Origin: Hyperoplus lanceolatus
Lineage: Eukaryota > Chordata > Actinopteri > Uranoscopiformes > Ammodytidae
Assembly (NCBI GenBank): GCA_026929865.2
Contig: CM049400.1
Span: forward strand, 20,788,501 to 20,852,500
Direction of reading: 5' to 3'
Length of the DNA: 64,000 nucleotides
The notes beneath the pieces were generated by a model that saw only the letters and a program-made list of their open reading frames with translations, did no database searches and had not been told where the DNA came from. The position numbers and the translations under genes are program-made. Below are positions 13,592 to 24,198 of the stretch, piece by piece (within the stretch, counting starts at the first letter, position 1; every line of letters begins with the position of its first letter).

Positions 13592-14060
13592 CCCCCCTCC
13601 CCTTTACGTTTACACACACAACAGAAAACACGCAGGATGACCGCAGGAAAACACCGGCTGGTGTTTCGCTTTTCCCGCGAAGACTACATCCGCGGTGCTC
13701 CTCCTCACTGTACCTCCCGTTGGCAGTGATCGTTCCAGTCTCACATCTGAGGAGCTACGTAGCACACATCCAAACTCCGCGGCGCTCTGTGGCTCGTCTG
13801 CCACCTAAACATTACCTCCTCGTCGACGGAACATATGAACTCCAATAAAGGTGTTTGCAAAGGCACAAGTGAACCGCGTGCGAGCAAATCTATGTCACAT
13901 CGCATGTTTCATTCGCGGGTTTCTGTGGGTTAAAGCTTCAGGTAAAAGGTCTGGTTTCAGCCTTCTTCTACTTCTTCCTTTTTTTATTCTCCTAACTCCT
14001 GCCGCTCCGGTCTGACATGGTCCTTCACGCACAATGACGGCTCTACTCCGCCTCAACGTT
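13592..14060 (-). promoter_or_regulatory. slco3a1: Presumed slco3a1 5' UTR and promoter region
   Basis: Sequence just upstream of the slco3a1 start codon on the minus strand. It is richer in G, C and CpG than the introns and contains several CCGC/GCGG clusters between 13490 and 13800. No clear TATA box was seen. The assignment rests on position and composition only; a transcription start could equally lie beyond the CT tract. Confidence 0.4.
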
Positions 14061-14081
14061 CTGTCCCTCTCTCTCTGTCCC

Positions 14082-14092
<11 letters not shown>

Positions 14093-14172
<80 letters not shown>
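14093..14172. repeat. CT (GA) microsatellite upstream of slco3a1
   Basis: About 40 CT units, nearly perfect, roughly 500 bp upstream of the slco3a1 start codon. It generates long Ser-Leu and Arg-Glu open frames that are not genes. Confidence 0.97.
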
Positions 14173-14175
<3 letters not shown>

Positions 14176-14396
14176 TGAGCGCTACGTATGCACGCGGCCC
14201 GAGAGGTGGTGTGGAGCAGCGTTCCAAGTCAGTTAAACTTGCCTGTGACTTGAAAAAAATCACTACAACAGTCCCCTGCGGTGCCCCGTTTGTGTAGCCT
14301 TTGTGTGTGGCACTGGTGCGAGTCGATCATGCATCATTTCCACACAATATATCTACAAGGATTAGCCTATTTTGATACCCCGAAGGACATACTTAA

Positions 14397-15875
14397 AGAG
14401 CAACTTGCAGGTTAAAAAAAAACGAGATTGATTCATAACCTACTCTGGACATGCCCATTCAAAAAGACTATGAAGGATTTTATACGTTTTTCAAAACACA
14501 AATATGTAAATTCTGAGAGAAAAGTGGCGTTTTTGAGCTACGCTGCTAAAAAGTTCACAGCATTCGAATACGTCACGGGAGGGAGTCGTGAGAATCTGAC
14601 CGAACCTAACAGCCTCAACCAATGCACAGTAGTAGGTAGTAGTGAATTAAGCCGCGCTAGCTAGCTGTAGTCACCGGGTGTGTTTAGACGTGAAGAGACG
14701 GGACTACATCGCTGCCACAGCCGCCTCCCTCCCTCACGAAACACACGGTGATCATTTTAGACAGGACAGGAGGCTTATTATGCGACACGGTGAAGTTGAG
14801 GAGGGGATACCCATACAACACCTGACCTGCGTGGTTTAATAAACAGCTGAGCTGCTTCACAATCTCTGTCCCGAGCCGCAGCTGGACTGACGGTCACGGA
14901 CACACTGTGGGACACAGACCTAGGACCTAGCTAGGGCCGACCGGACACGGAGCCGTCAGAAATTCATCCCACAGAAACTATGATCTGTAAGTCTTGTTTG
15001 CTATTGTTTTTAAACTTCCAAAGTTAGTCGGCATACTAATTTCAATGGTGAGAGAAGCAACGTGTGGTTATAATGTATTGCTGGCAGCATAACCACTAGC
15101 TAACAAGTCATAACCCATAGTCATAATCAATTTACTGTATGTTGTATTTACTTTAATTTGATCCTCAATGCTTTTATTCCTATTGTAGAACAAATCTGAT
15201 AAATCACTCGCTCTCTTTCTCTCGCTCGCTCGCCCTCCCGCTCTCTCTCTCCCGTGCGGTAACGTTAGAGCAGCAGCATGTGGAGTTACAATTAGTCCGA
15301 GACTATAGTTTCATAACAGGTATCAATAGGCTACTCCTGTCAGTGTTAGATAACCTACACAACACTAGTTCACTTACTGCTGAAACAATAGCAACCATTT
15401 ACAACGTGATCACAGTGTAGGCGTGTGGTAGTCTGGTCGCGACGTGGACACAGCATATCCTTAGCTAACGCTCAGTAGTAAGTCACAGTCAGCCTGTAAA
15501 CATGCCATCACTCCCGTCCATATTTCTGTTATTATTTAGTTGTATTTTCTGATCCTTGACTTGTCCTGTTCTCTTAGACATATACGGATCACAATTATAA
15601 GTGTGTGTCCCGTCATATCCACATGAATATATTTTTGCAAGTGTCCAAAATATCACTAAAACGCATTCATTTCTATTGTTCGAATGGACCGCAGTCCCTC
15701 CCGTGACGTCACGGCCTTGTGCCTTTTTTTTAGATGCGGATGAACAATTCTCGCACAAAAATAGCTCCAGAAGCCACTGTGATGTATATTTTTAAATATT
15801 TTTTTTTTAAATCGAGTAGTTGAATTTTTTTCCTATATGCTGTTTAACTGGGGTCTCTAACCTGCAAGTTGCTCT
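14397..15875. mobile_element. TTAA-flanked DNA transposon, non-autonomous
   Basis: The left end AGAGCAACTTGCAGGTTA and the right end form an 18-bp inverted repeat, each flanked by TTAA (14393-14396 and 15876-15879). A TTAA target is known for the piggyBac and Kolobok superfamilies. The 1,479-bp interior has no transposase-sized frame. It contains a CpG-rich stretch (14690-14960) leading to an ATG at 14980 and a GTAAGT at 14987, which could be the remains of a first exon and splice donor. Confidence 0.75.
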
Positions 15876-15879
15876 TTAA

Positions 15880-15965
15880 CATAGCATAAAGCTAGAGCCA
15901 GAGGCCAGTTAGCTTAGCTTAAAGACTGGAAACTGAAGGAATCAGCTAGCATGGCTCTGTCTACC
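15880..15965. repeat. Fragment of the AGCTTAGCTTA dispersed repeat
   Basis: Carries CCAGTTAGCTTAGCTTAAAG followed by ACTGGAAAC and a CAGCTAGCATGGCTCTG segment. It matches the family at 6880-7030 and abuts the TTAA element on its right side. Confidence 0.5.
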
Positions 15966-17783
15966 ATCCACTTGCTCAATCCATACAAGAAAGATGATGT
16001 TACGGTAGGTGGTTATTTGTTCAACTAGGCCTATTTCATGGATGTATGTTCGGGCGTAGCCGACACACATGTTAATATTTCCTGTTTTTGTTTGTCACAC
16101 AGGCCTATGCTACAATTGTAAATTGAACCTTTTGGGGGGTTGGACTGTTTAAATAGACCTAGGCTACAACACATGTCAAAGTGGTGCCAATCTTCTCATC
16201 TAACTTTTAGTCAGAAGCAGTGGCGGATTCAGAGCGTAATTTATGGGTGGGCCTAGGAATGATCTGGATGGGCCTTGTTTTTTTTCAAAGATTAAACAAA
16301 CACGTAGCCTATAGCCTACATAATATAAAATCATGAAGTGGAGAGAACGTGCAGATCGGTAGTAGGCATACATGTTACAGTTTTTGCCGAATGCTTACAC
16401 ACATGTTGCAGACTTTTTTCCCATTTCCCATTTCAAAACTGTTTTTAGCATCAAAACAATATACACATGCACTTTTGAATTACTCTTTCCTAGCAGCAAC
16501 AACACACAGATGTGCTTTATGCAAAACACAGCTTCAGTACTTTGGATGGTTTTTGACTTTAAAAGTCTCATACAGATTTTTTTTTGTGAAAGATTGATCC
16601 ACTACAGTTGATCTAGACACATGAAAACAAAATGTAAACGCTTCAGATTTTTATTTTTATTTTGCCATTTCAGGTTTTTGCAAAAGTAAAAAAAGAAATG
16701 GTACAACTAGAATATTCTACAAAACATAGTTTTCTAAGGGAATGATTGGAAGACATTTAGGCTATGAATCCTGTCTCCTGTTGGCATCTGGCCACATCAC
16801 CTCATCCACGTCACAGGCAATGTCCTCCCTTGCCAAGCAACGGGGGAAATATCGCCTTGCGTGCCGTATCCAACCTTTTGCAGAATTTTTTGGAAAGATT
16901 TATCCACTATATTTTCAATTAGAAAAGAAAACAAGTTTATATTGCAATTTCATGGTTTTGGCCAACAAAAGAAAAAAACACAACGAATAGGTAGGATCGC
17001 AGTTCAACAAGCAATTCAGTGTGTCACTATGAACTCTGAAACAATTACAGTAAAAAAAAAAAGATGTGTTGTAAGGAATGGGGCGAGTGGATTATGAATC
17101 CTTTGGATACCGCCTCCCGTTTGTGTCTGGCTACATCGCGTCATCGACATCACATGCAATGTCATCCTTTGAGAAGCAACAGCAAAAATATTCCTGATAT
17201 CCAGTCTAAATGTCCTAATTATGGAGCTATTGTGTTGTTGGGCTGGAATCTCAGACCAGCCTCCTATATTGTTAGGCCATGATCTATAACATGGTCCACT
17301 ATAGTGACCCTGTCTCCGTCTGTTGTCTCCTTTGTCATCGTCCTCCTGCCGCTCTCTTTTGTCCTCTTCCCCTGACTCTTACTGTCTCACAAAGGAGCTG
17401 AGGTCTATGTGTAATGCTAAGGCTCACACTGATTGGTATTATATTAGCTTTATTTTTTATTTTTCATGTGTGTGAATCTGTGTGCTTTTCCAATTTTAGT
17501 TGTGTTTTGTATTTTAAATAGATGTGTTTTCCAAAGGATTGCAGGTGATTTCCTTTTTGACCAATGTGTCTTATGTAAAACACTGTGTGTAGAGTTTTGC
17601 AAAAAGTGTGTTGGAGAATTTCAAACACTGTGCAAAGCACTTATTGTGTTTGTAGGGTTGGTGCTTGTGTTTAGGGCATGGTCACCAAAGTTAGAGGCTG
17701 TGATGCTTTGGGCCTAGCAACCACTATTATAAGCATTATTCAAAAACTGTAATATGCCTTTTACTCATGTCAGAATATCACAT

Positions 17784-17985
17784 AATAAAAACACAAATCC
17801 AACACTGCATAGCTCACGTTATATAGTGACTACAACCCGAACATGAAGATGGATCAAACGAATCGAATTAATTAATTTTCAGAAAAGAAAATTCAGAAAC
17901 AGCAATAATGCCACGGCGGGCAAGCATACAAAAACCATATGACAAAAACCCGGTCTAACCGGAGCTTCTACACAAGGCGGAGTCT
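17784..17985. repeat. Internal direct repeat of the hAT element, copy a
   Basis: Sequence from AAAAACACAAATCCAACACT to CACAAGGCGGAGTCT recurs with few changes at 18131-18317, inside the same element. A second, weaker pair (near 16742-16860 and 17085-17190) lies further left. Confidence 0.8.
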
Positions 17986-18130
17986 TATATAGCCTACTAC
18001 CTATATAAAATTATGAAGTGGAGAGAACTTGCAAATCTGTAGTATTTTAATATGCCTTATAGGCTACTCATGTCATATCACATAGGCCTACCAGTCTGTC
18101 GGACTCGGATCAGTTGTAGGATAATAACAA

Positions 18131-18317
18131 AATAAAAACACAAATCCAACATTGCATAGCTCACGTTATATAGTGACTACAACCTGAACATGAAAATGGA
18201 TCAAACGAATCGAATGAATTAATATTCAGAAAAAACTTTCAGAAACAGCAATAATGCCACGGCGGGCCAGCATACAAAAACCCAGTCTTACCGGAGCTTC
18301 TACACAAGGCGGAGTCT
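18131..18317. repeat. Internal direct repeat of the hAT element, copy b
   Basis: Partner of 17784-17985. The intervening stretch also repeats a segment from the element's left end (ATGAAGTGGAGAGAAC at about 16332 and 18014), so part of the element was duplicated internally. Confidence 0.8.
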
Positions 18318-18692
18318 CCCAGGCTTCGAGTTGAAAAAGTTGATTATGTCATCATAATCCGAACTGTCAATTAGTTCTCTTTCAAAAGACAAAAGTGACA
18401 AGTTGTTAATATGATATTACTTTCGCGGACAAGTCTGCGGTCGCAACAAAGCCCACTGCCCGCTCTTTGATGACACCTCCGTGAAGGAATCGCACACACA
18501 CGGCAACCGGCTCACGTTTAGCTAAGTCTTTGTAGCCTACTCCTCTGCAAGTATGGCAAAATATTGTCCATGCAGTTCGGTCTTTATCTTGCGTAGCAGG
18601 ATTGATGCTGCAGCCTCATCAATGTGGCATTTCGGGGTGGTATTTCTAGCTTGACACAGAACGCAATATCAAGAACAACTTTGCTCCCGGTT

Positions 18693-19178
18693 TCATTCCA
18701 CAAATGACGGGGCGTCGCCGTGCAGCTGATTCAAAACTGTCCCGCGGCTTTGCGGTGTATGGCTGTCACTGTATGCTTTTAGTTTAGTTAGTGCAAAAGC
18801 ATGCGACTTGCTTGATTTCCTGTAACCATCTCTGATTAAAGTAAACTCTGCGTGCATATCCGTAAAATGCCAACATGCCCTGCAAAAGACTGCGTCCCGC
18901 TCTTGGCTGTATTCCATCCATTTGAATTGCTCATACCACCTGATGTTAAATGAGTGTGATTTCCAATTTATGACAGCTGGAAATGTTTTCAGCTTTGGTT
19001 GAGTGGCAGGTTCCTCCAGGGCAGAGAGATCCGATGGAGTCCTGCCGGCGGTTGTCTCTCTGGATGCCAGCAGCTGCGGCTGTATTCTAACATTAGCAGG
19101 ACTGGTTGTGGCCATTTCCTCTGCATTCTCCGGGCAATCCTGATGCTGTGGAGTCTGCATAGCTACAACCTGGTCCAA
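18693..19178 (-). pseudogene. hAT transposase N-terminal remnant with TTF-type zinc finger
   Basis: A 161-codon frame inside the hAT element. Residues 1-75 are low-complexity leader. About residue 78 onward reads FNIRWYEQFKWMEYSQ followed by RDAVFCRACWHF, the pattern of the TTF-type zinc finger at the start of many hAT transposases and ZMYM1/ZMYM5-like proteins. The frame stops after LHGDAPSFVE, far short of the several hundred residues of a working transposase. Further coding traces in other frames lie just downstream at 18480-18690. No DDE catalytic core or hAT dimerisation domain was found, so the element cannot move itself. A host exon is unlikely because the frame is bounded by the transposon ends. 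Confidence 0.7.
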
Positions 19179-20112
19179 CGGTATTTCATCATAATTTTGA
19201 AGACGTCGTTTTTTTGTGACTCAAAGAGAGCAGTTTAGCCATTGCTAATTGAGGCTGCTATCTGATAGTGCACGAAACCGCCATCCGTTGTCTGCGTCGA
19301 CCATGATTTTGCGTAAAGACGTCACTGGACAGAACTAATGAGTAGGCTACGAGAGGGGTTTCTGAATATTATTATGTTTTGGTAGCTACTGTAAATATTT
19401 TAAATTATAAATGTATTCAAGAAAAAAATATATATTGTATGAGATAAGACAATTAAACATTAAAAAGATATATTTTTACTTTTTTTTTTTTTCATGAATC
19501 TGATTGGGTGGGCCCTCTGTCAATCTGGGTGGGCCTGTACCAACCAGGCCCACCTGTAGATCCGCCCCTGGTCAGAAGGTAACCTAAATTAGCCAATTTA
19601 CCAAAACACTTTATTCAAACAACCAATAAATCATTTGGATAATTGCAGATTAAATCTGTCCCTCGACTAATTGATTAATGGACTGATTGTTGCAGCTCTT
19701 GCCCAATAATGTTGCTTTGGTGAAGTCTCCGCGGAGGAAGGGATGTTTGCACAGCATGTTTCCAACATTTATTACAGGATTATTATGTTGCCAGCATGTC
19801 TGGGATGAGGTATCACGGTGGTTATGATGTAATGTAACCATGATGGGGTGGAACTAAACAGGAGGATACGTTTTTTTGTTAAAAGGCTGTGTAATATCTT
19901 CGTATGTAGCAATGACCGGATGACTTGGAGAGTAGACTATAGTAGACTTCCAGAGACTTGACTTTAACTCTATTGTAGACTTAAATTACTTGACGGACCA
20001 TCAACTTAGTAGTACAAGCACATACAACAGTCACAACAGTATATACTCATTGCCATGCCCTCCTTGTAGAAAGTTCGTATGTGTTTCATGGGGGGAAAAC
20101 GTTTGCACAAAA

Positions 20113-20485
20113 AATGTGTTAGGTAGCACAACAAAAAAAAAACCCTATGTGTTAGGTAGCACAAAAAAAACTTATGTAGTAGGTAACGCACCAAAAAAAA
20201 AACCTGTGTTAGGTAGCACAAGAAAAAAACTATTTGTTAGGTAGCACAACAAAAAAAAAACTGTGTTAGGTAGCACAACAAAAAAACCCCTATGTGTTAG
20301 GTAGCACAACAAAAATCTTATGTAGTAGGTAACACACCAAAAAAAAACCCTGTGTTAGGTAGCACAACAAAACAAAACAAAAAAACCTATGTGTTAGGTA
20401 CCACACAAAAAAAACCCTATGTAGTAGGTAACACAAAAAAAACCTATGTAGTAGGTAACACATATCTATGTAGTAGGTACTACAG
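20113..20485. repeat. Minisatellite, about 13 units of 26-32 bp
   Basis: Units of the form TATGTGTTAGGTAGCACA plus an A-run, with about 13 TAGGTA cores. Two unit types alternate (TGTTAGGTAGCACA and TGTAGTAGGTAACACA). Spacing varies with the A-run length. On its right it ends in the anchor sequence at 20495-20514. Unit length, imperfection and lack of unique spacers rule out a CRISPR array. Confidence 0.92.
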
Positions 20486-20494
20486 TTTTGTGTA

Positions 20495-20514
20495 CCTTAT
20501 TGTAAAGTGTTACC
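20495..20514 (-). repeat. Anchor sequence of the minisatellite element
   Basis: Minus strand reads GGTAACACTTTACAATAAGG, then the first TAGTACCTACTACATAGATA unit. The same anchor plus one unit occurs again at 24145-24198. From memory, this anchor heads minisatellite-bearing dispersed repeats in other fish. Confidence 0.6.
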
Positions 20515-21089
20515 CTGTTTTCTTTTAAGAGACAGATTTAAAAGTAACAGCACTAAAAGTATCGAAACTACTGTAGGAGTGTGGAACAAGTACAATCACA
20601 ATACATGATACTCCAAGTCCAATATATAATATCATTAACACTAACACATTATAATTTCTACATTACATAATAAATACAATGTTAGACAGAGCTATATATT
20701 GTTTGTATGGCGGTTGTTTAAAATTTACGTACTTAAAATTATTTGACTGTTCTTTTTGGTAAACATTGTTAAATAACAGGTAGTACAGGCCTGTTTTTGT
20801 CAAGCCTTTAAACAGGAAAAGTTACTTTGCAGCAGCATTGTTTGTGCCCCCAGTTAATCCTCTGACTTCTCTCATTTGCTAGTATCTCGCAGCAGACGGG
20901 CTGGGCTTCTTTTCACAGTCCACCCGTTCCCAAATCCTAAATATAGCAGCTGTTTCAGAGGGCAGAACAATAGTCTGCAGGCTTTTCGATTCAAACATTC
21001 CTGGCACTCGAGCGATCTCCTCCCTTTGACTGTTAATACCTGACTCATGTCCCTAAACGGCCACTTTACTGTATGTCAACAATGGTGTG

Positions 21090-21125
<36 letters not shown>

Positions 21126-22443
21126 TATGATTTCAATATAATGTTCTCAGATACTGTTCTCAATCAGACACAATACAGAGTACTACTTAATTACTGTATG
21201 AATGTATACATGTCTTGAAATGTATTGAAACTTGGGGTAATGCAGTGTTAATTACACCTCTCAAAGATGAAGTCAGCGATTCTAGAAAAAGGTTGTTGTC
21301 AATATAACTTTTTGTCAATCTGTGAATATCTCCTCATAATTCGCTACCTGTCCGTACTGTGTCACTGTATACAAATCCAGTGTTAATACACACCCTAGTA
21401 TCTGTAAATGGGCATGTTGCTATAGCTACGGAGCCTATAGGCCTCCATTGTCAGAAAACAGATTGTGAGTGCTAGAAAAAAAAGGCTAGCCAGTCTGTTA
21501 CAAGTTACAACTATATTCTGTAACTAACGATGGTGGTGGCAGAACATTTTTAAGCATATGGTTAGCATTGGTTGACCATCTGACAAGCACCTGGGTTAAA
21601 GCATAACTGTGGCTTCAGGGGTCGTAAGCTATGAAGGCTGCAGGATTAGAGATTGATTATCCTGGAAAGAACACAGTGAAGCAATCGGAGATACTGAATA
21701 ATAACCGTGTTCAGTAAATGTCCTGAACAGAAAGTCACAAACAGATTTTTGCTGCCACTGTGAAATTTGCAGTTTGCTTGCTTGGTTTCAAACAATCCCT
21801 TTTTGGAAACTAACATGTGGCCCAAAATGTGCTACGCAAGATTTACATTTTTCACACCGTTGTTTATTTTAGCTCTCAATATTTACATAGTCATCTCAGT
21901 TCTGGCACATCCGCGTTTGGTTGGATTTTAACACTGTAACACACACACTTTGTCAGATTAGAGCGTGTGTGTGTGTGTGACTCTAAAACTGTCAGCTTGT
22001 CAGTGTACATTTAGCTAATCCCCAAAGGGTGAACGTAGGAAGCAACATGCAAAAGCGTAGGAGGGCTTTCTGTGTGGGAGTGCATGTGCTGGTGGAGAGA
22101 GAGAGGGAGCGTCTACGATTGATGATCATTTTGCTTTGGACACCTGCCAAAACCCAGCCTGAGAATGAGGGGGCTGCCTAGATAGCAGACCACTGTTAGA
22201 CCACGCAGCAGGGATCATTTTTACTTTTCAATTGTTCTAAGGAAGTGAGACTTGTTCTAAGGAAGTGTGCTGACTATCACAGTGTGCAGTGATATCAATA
22301 TGTGACATTCACTGTCACAGGGTTCAATCCATGTTCACGGCTAACCCAAATGTTTTTTTTGCGTTTTACTTTGAAGACGATGTTATCATTTAAAAAAAAT
22401 AAGTCCTCATGTATGTAACTCTGAAAATGTATCAACTGATTAT
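20515..22443. other. Intergenic stretch
   Basis: Apart from the CA repeat at 21091, a short GT run near 21965 and a 17-bp direct duplication (TTGTTCTAAGGAAGTG) near 22231-22267, I see no gene or element. Confidence 0.6.
21091..21124. repeat. CA microsatellite
   Basis: Seventeen uninterrupted CA units. Confidence 0.97.
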
Positions 22444-22530
22444 TAGGGCTGGCCCGAATTATTCGAATATTCGAATACTCGTTCGGAAAATTAGTATTCG
22501 AGCTTAAATTAGTATTCAGCTTCGTTTTTT
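22444..22530. mobile_element. hAT-like left terminus
   Basis: TAGGGCTGGCCCGAATTATT followed by alternating ATTCGAATATTCGAATAC resembles one end of a short hAT element. A matching right end and target duplication were not found within the next 1.5 kb, so this may be a truncated or solo end. Confidence 0.4.
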
Positions 22531-23957
22531 AATTGAGAAAATGTAATGAAAGGTGTGCTTGTAACTGGGCGACTTCATTGTCCAGTAGGTCTCGCATTAT
22601 ACAATGGTGCCATCTACTGGATCCATTTAACGCAGAACCACCTTTGAACTTTGACCTAGTTCTGCTGACCTTTTCAAAGCGTGATACACCAGCTGTATGC
22701 TACGTGATTACCAGAGCAGGATGCAAACTATGCGACACCAACAGAACAAAGGTGGAGGAAGAATAGATAGTTTCCATTAACTTTATAACACAACATTACG
22801 GATCTCGGAGGAAAAGTAATGCTTAGCTAAATGCTAACCTTAGCTTAGCTGTATGTTTACGTACAGCACCCACCCATAAACTTATCTTCTCAGACTGAAC
22901 GTCTTGGCAATACCCGGTCAATATAATGGATATAATATGGACACATAAGACAATCAATAATTCGGTACTTGTTATGGATTTATTGAACAAATTCCCTGAA
23001 AACAAAGATGCACATTCCAGGATGAATTGAAAAGCTCCCGTTACGTAAGGGCTGAGATCGCAGAGAGGACAGCTGATTTGGACAGCTGATTTGGACAGCT
23101 GTTCGCGTCCAAGGGAAAAAAAAGAAACTCCAACTTACTTGGCCTATTAATTAACGTTCAAAAGCTATTAAATCTTCAACAAAATAACATGCAGAATTGT
23201 CTGATATTGGTTCCAGGGAGATAAGGATTATTAATTTTTTATTTTTTTTTTTATTAATGTTGTTTTTGTGGTGTGTTTTTCTGACAATGGATTTCGTTGG
23301 AAAACCAACGATTGGCCTGAAATGGTATCGGCCGCCTGTTATTGATATCATTATCAACTAGAACCGAATATTTTTTCATGATTTAATAAGGATGAAAATA
23401 GATTCATCCTCTGGCCTTAAATATACAGTATTGTCTAACAATAGGCTAGCGGCCAACAATCCAGACAAATGTAGACAAAAACAACTGCAAATTAATATTC
23501 TCTCTATTGAGTAATTTGTTAATCAACGAGTCAAAAGCATTGATTTAGGAGACTGAATATATATATCTGATAATAATAACCCTTTAAACTGTCTGGCATG
23601 TCTTGGTGCTGTATTGACCATTTTTTTCAATGTTCAATTTGAAAAACAGATTTCATGTCCTCACGCCATAGATAAAAATCTCACAGCCTGTAGTAGCCAT
23701 ATAGTGCCGCGTATAGCCATGTCAACTTTGCGCAGATATGCAGTCACTGGGACTGTTCAGGAGAAAAGCCCAGTCAGACCTCAGCAGCTGATCACGGGCG
23801 TAAAGCCGAAAGAGTGTCCCTCAGTACCCGATGCGATCACTGATTAATGAATGAACAGTAAAAAAATATTTAAAATAATTGTATTGATTATGGGGCCCAT
23901 TGTAGTCCGGAAACCAAGGCAATTGCCTATGTTTGCCTATGGCTAGGTTCACCTTGT

Positions 23958-23959
<2 letters not shown>

Positions 23960-24020
<61 letters not shown>
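23960..24020. repeat. CA microsatellite
   Basis: About 30 CA units with one AA interruption near 24008. It produces the Cys-Val frame on the minus strand, which is not a gene. Confidence 0.97.
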
Positions 24021-24144
24021 TCGTTATTGATGAATGAGGGTGATCCTTATCTCGTAATTACGAGATCCTGAGTGTGCAGTGTGCTAACGGCTATATTAGC
24101 TGTGAAACTTTTTTTTTAATTGGTGAATGCTCAGCGCCACCGTA

Positions 24145-24198
24145 CATATCTATGTAGTAGGTACTACAATTTTGTGTACCTTATTGTAAAGTGTTACC
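24145..24198 (-). repeat. Single-unit copy of the minisatellite anchor
   Basis: Repeats 20461-20514 almost base for base (the TAGTAGGTACTACA unit, then the anchor), in the same orientation, 3.7 kb away, but with a single unit rather than an array. Confidence 0.75.

Larger units (their letters stand above)
16218..19570 (-). mobile_element. hAT transposon, 3.35 kb, with 8-bp target duplication
   Basis: Begins CAGTGGCGGATTCAGAG and ends in the inverted counterpart (reverse complement CAGGGGCGGATCTACAG). It is flanked on both sides by the identical octamer GTCAGAAG (16210-16217 and 19571-19578). Target length and CAG-type ends fit the hAT superfamily. The only substantial coding remnant is the minus-strand zinc-finger frame at 18693-19178. 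The rest is degenerate and holds internal duplications. Related proteins in vertebrates are annotated as zinc finger MYM-type 1-like; I infer the link from the finger sequence. Confidence 0.9.

Noticed and set aside
13895-14297. Open frames rich in Arg-Glu or Ser-Leu on either strand
   Set aside because: They are translations of the CT microsatellite.
20113-20485. Repeat array that could suggest CRISPR
   Set aside because: Units are adjacent and imperfect with no unique spacers, and the setting is a vertebrate genome; it is a minisatellite.
23821-24021. Cys-Val repeat frame on the minus strand
   Set aside because: It is a translation of the CA microsatellite.
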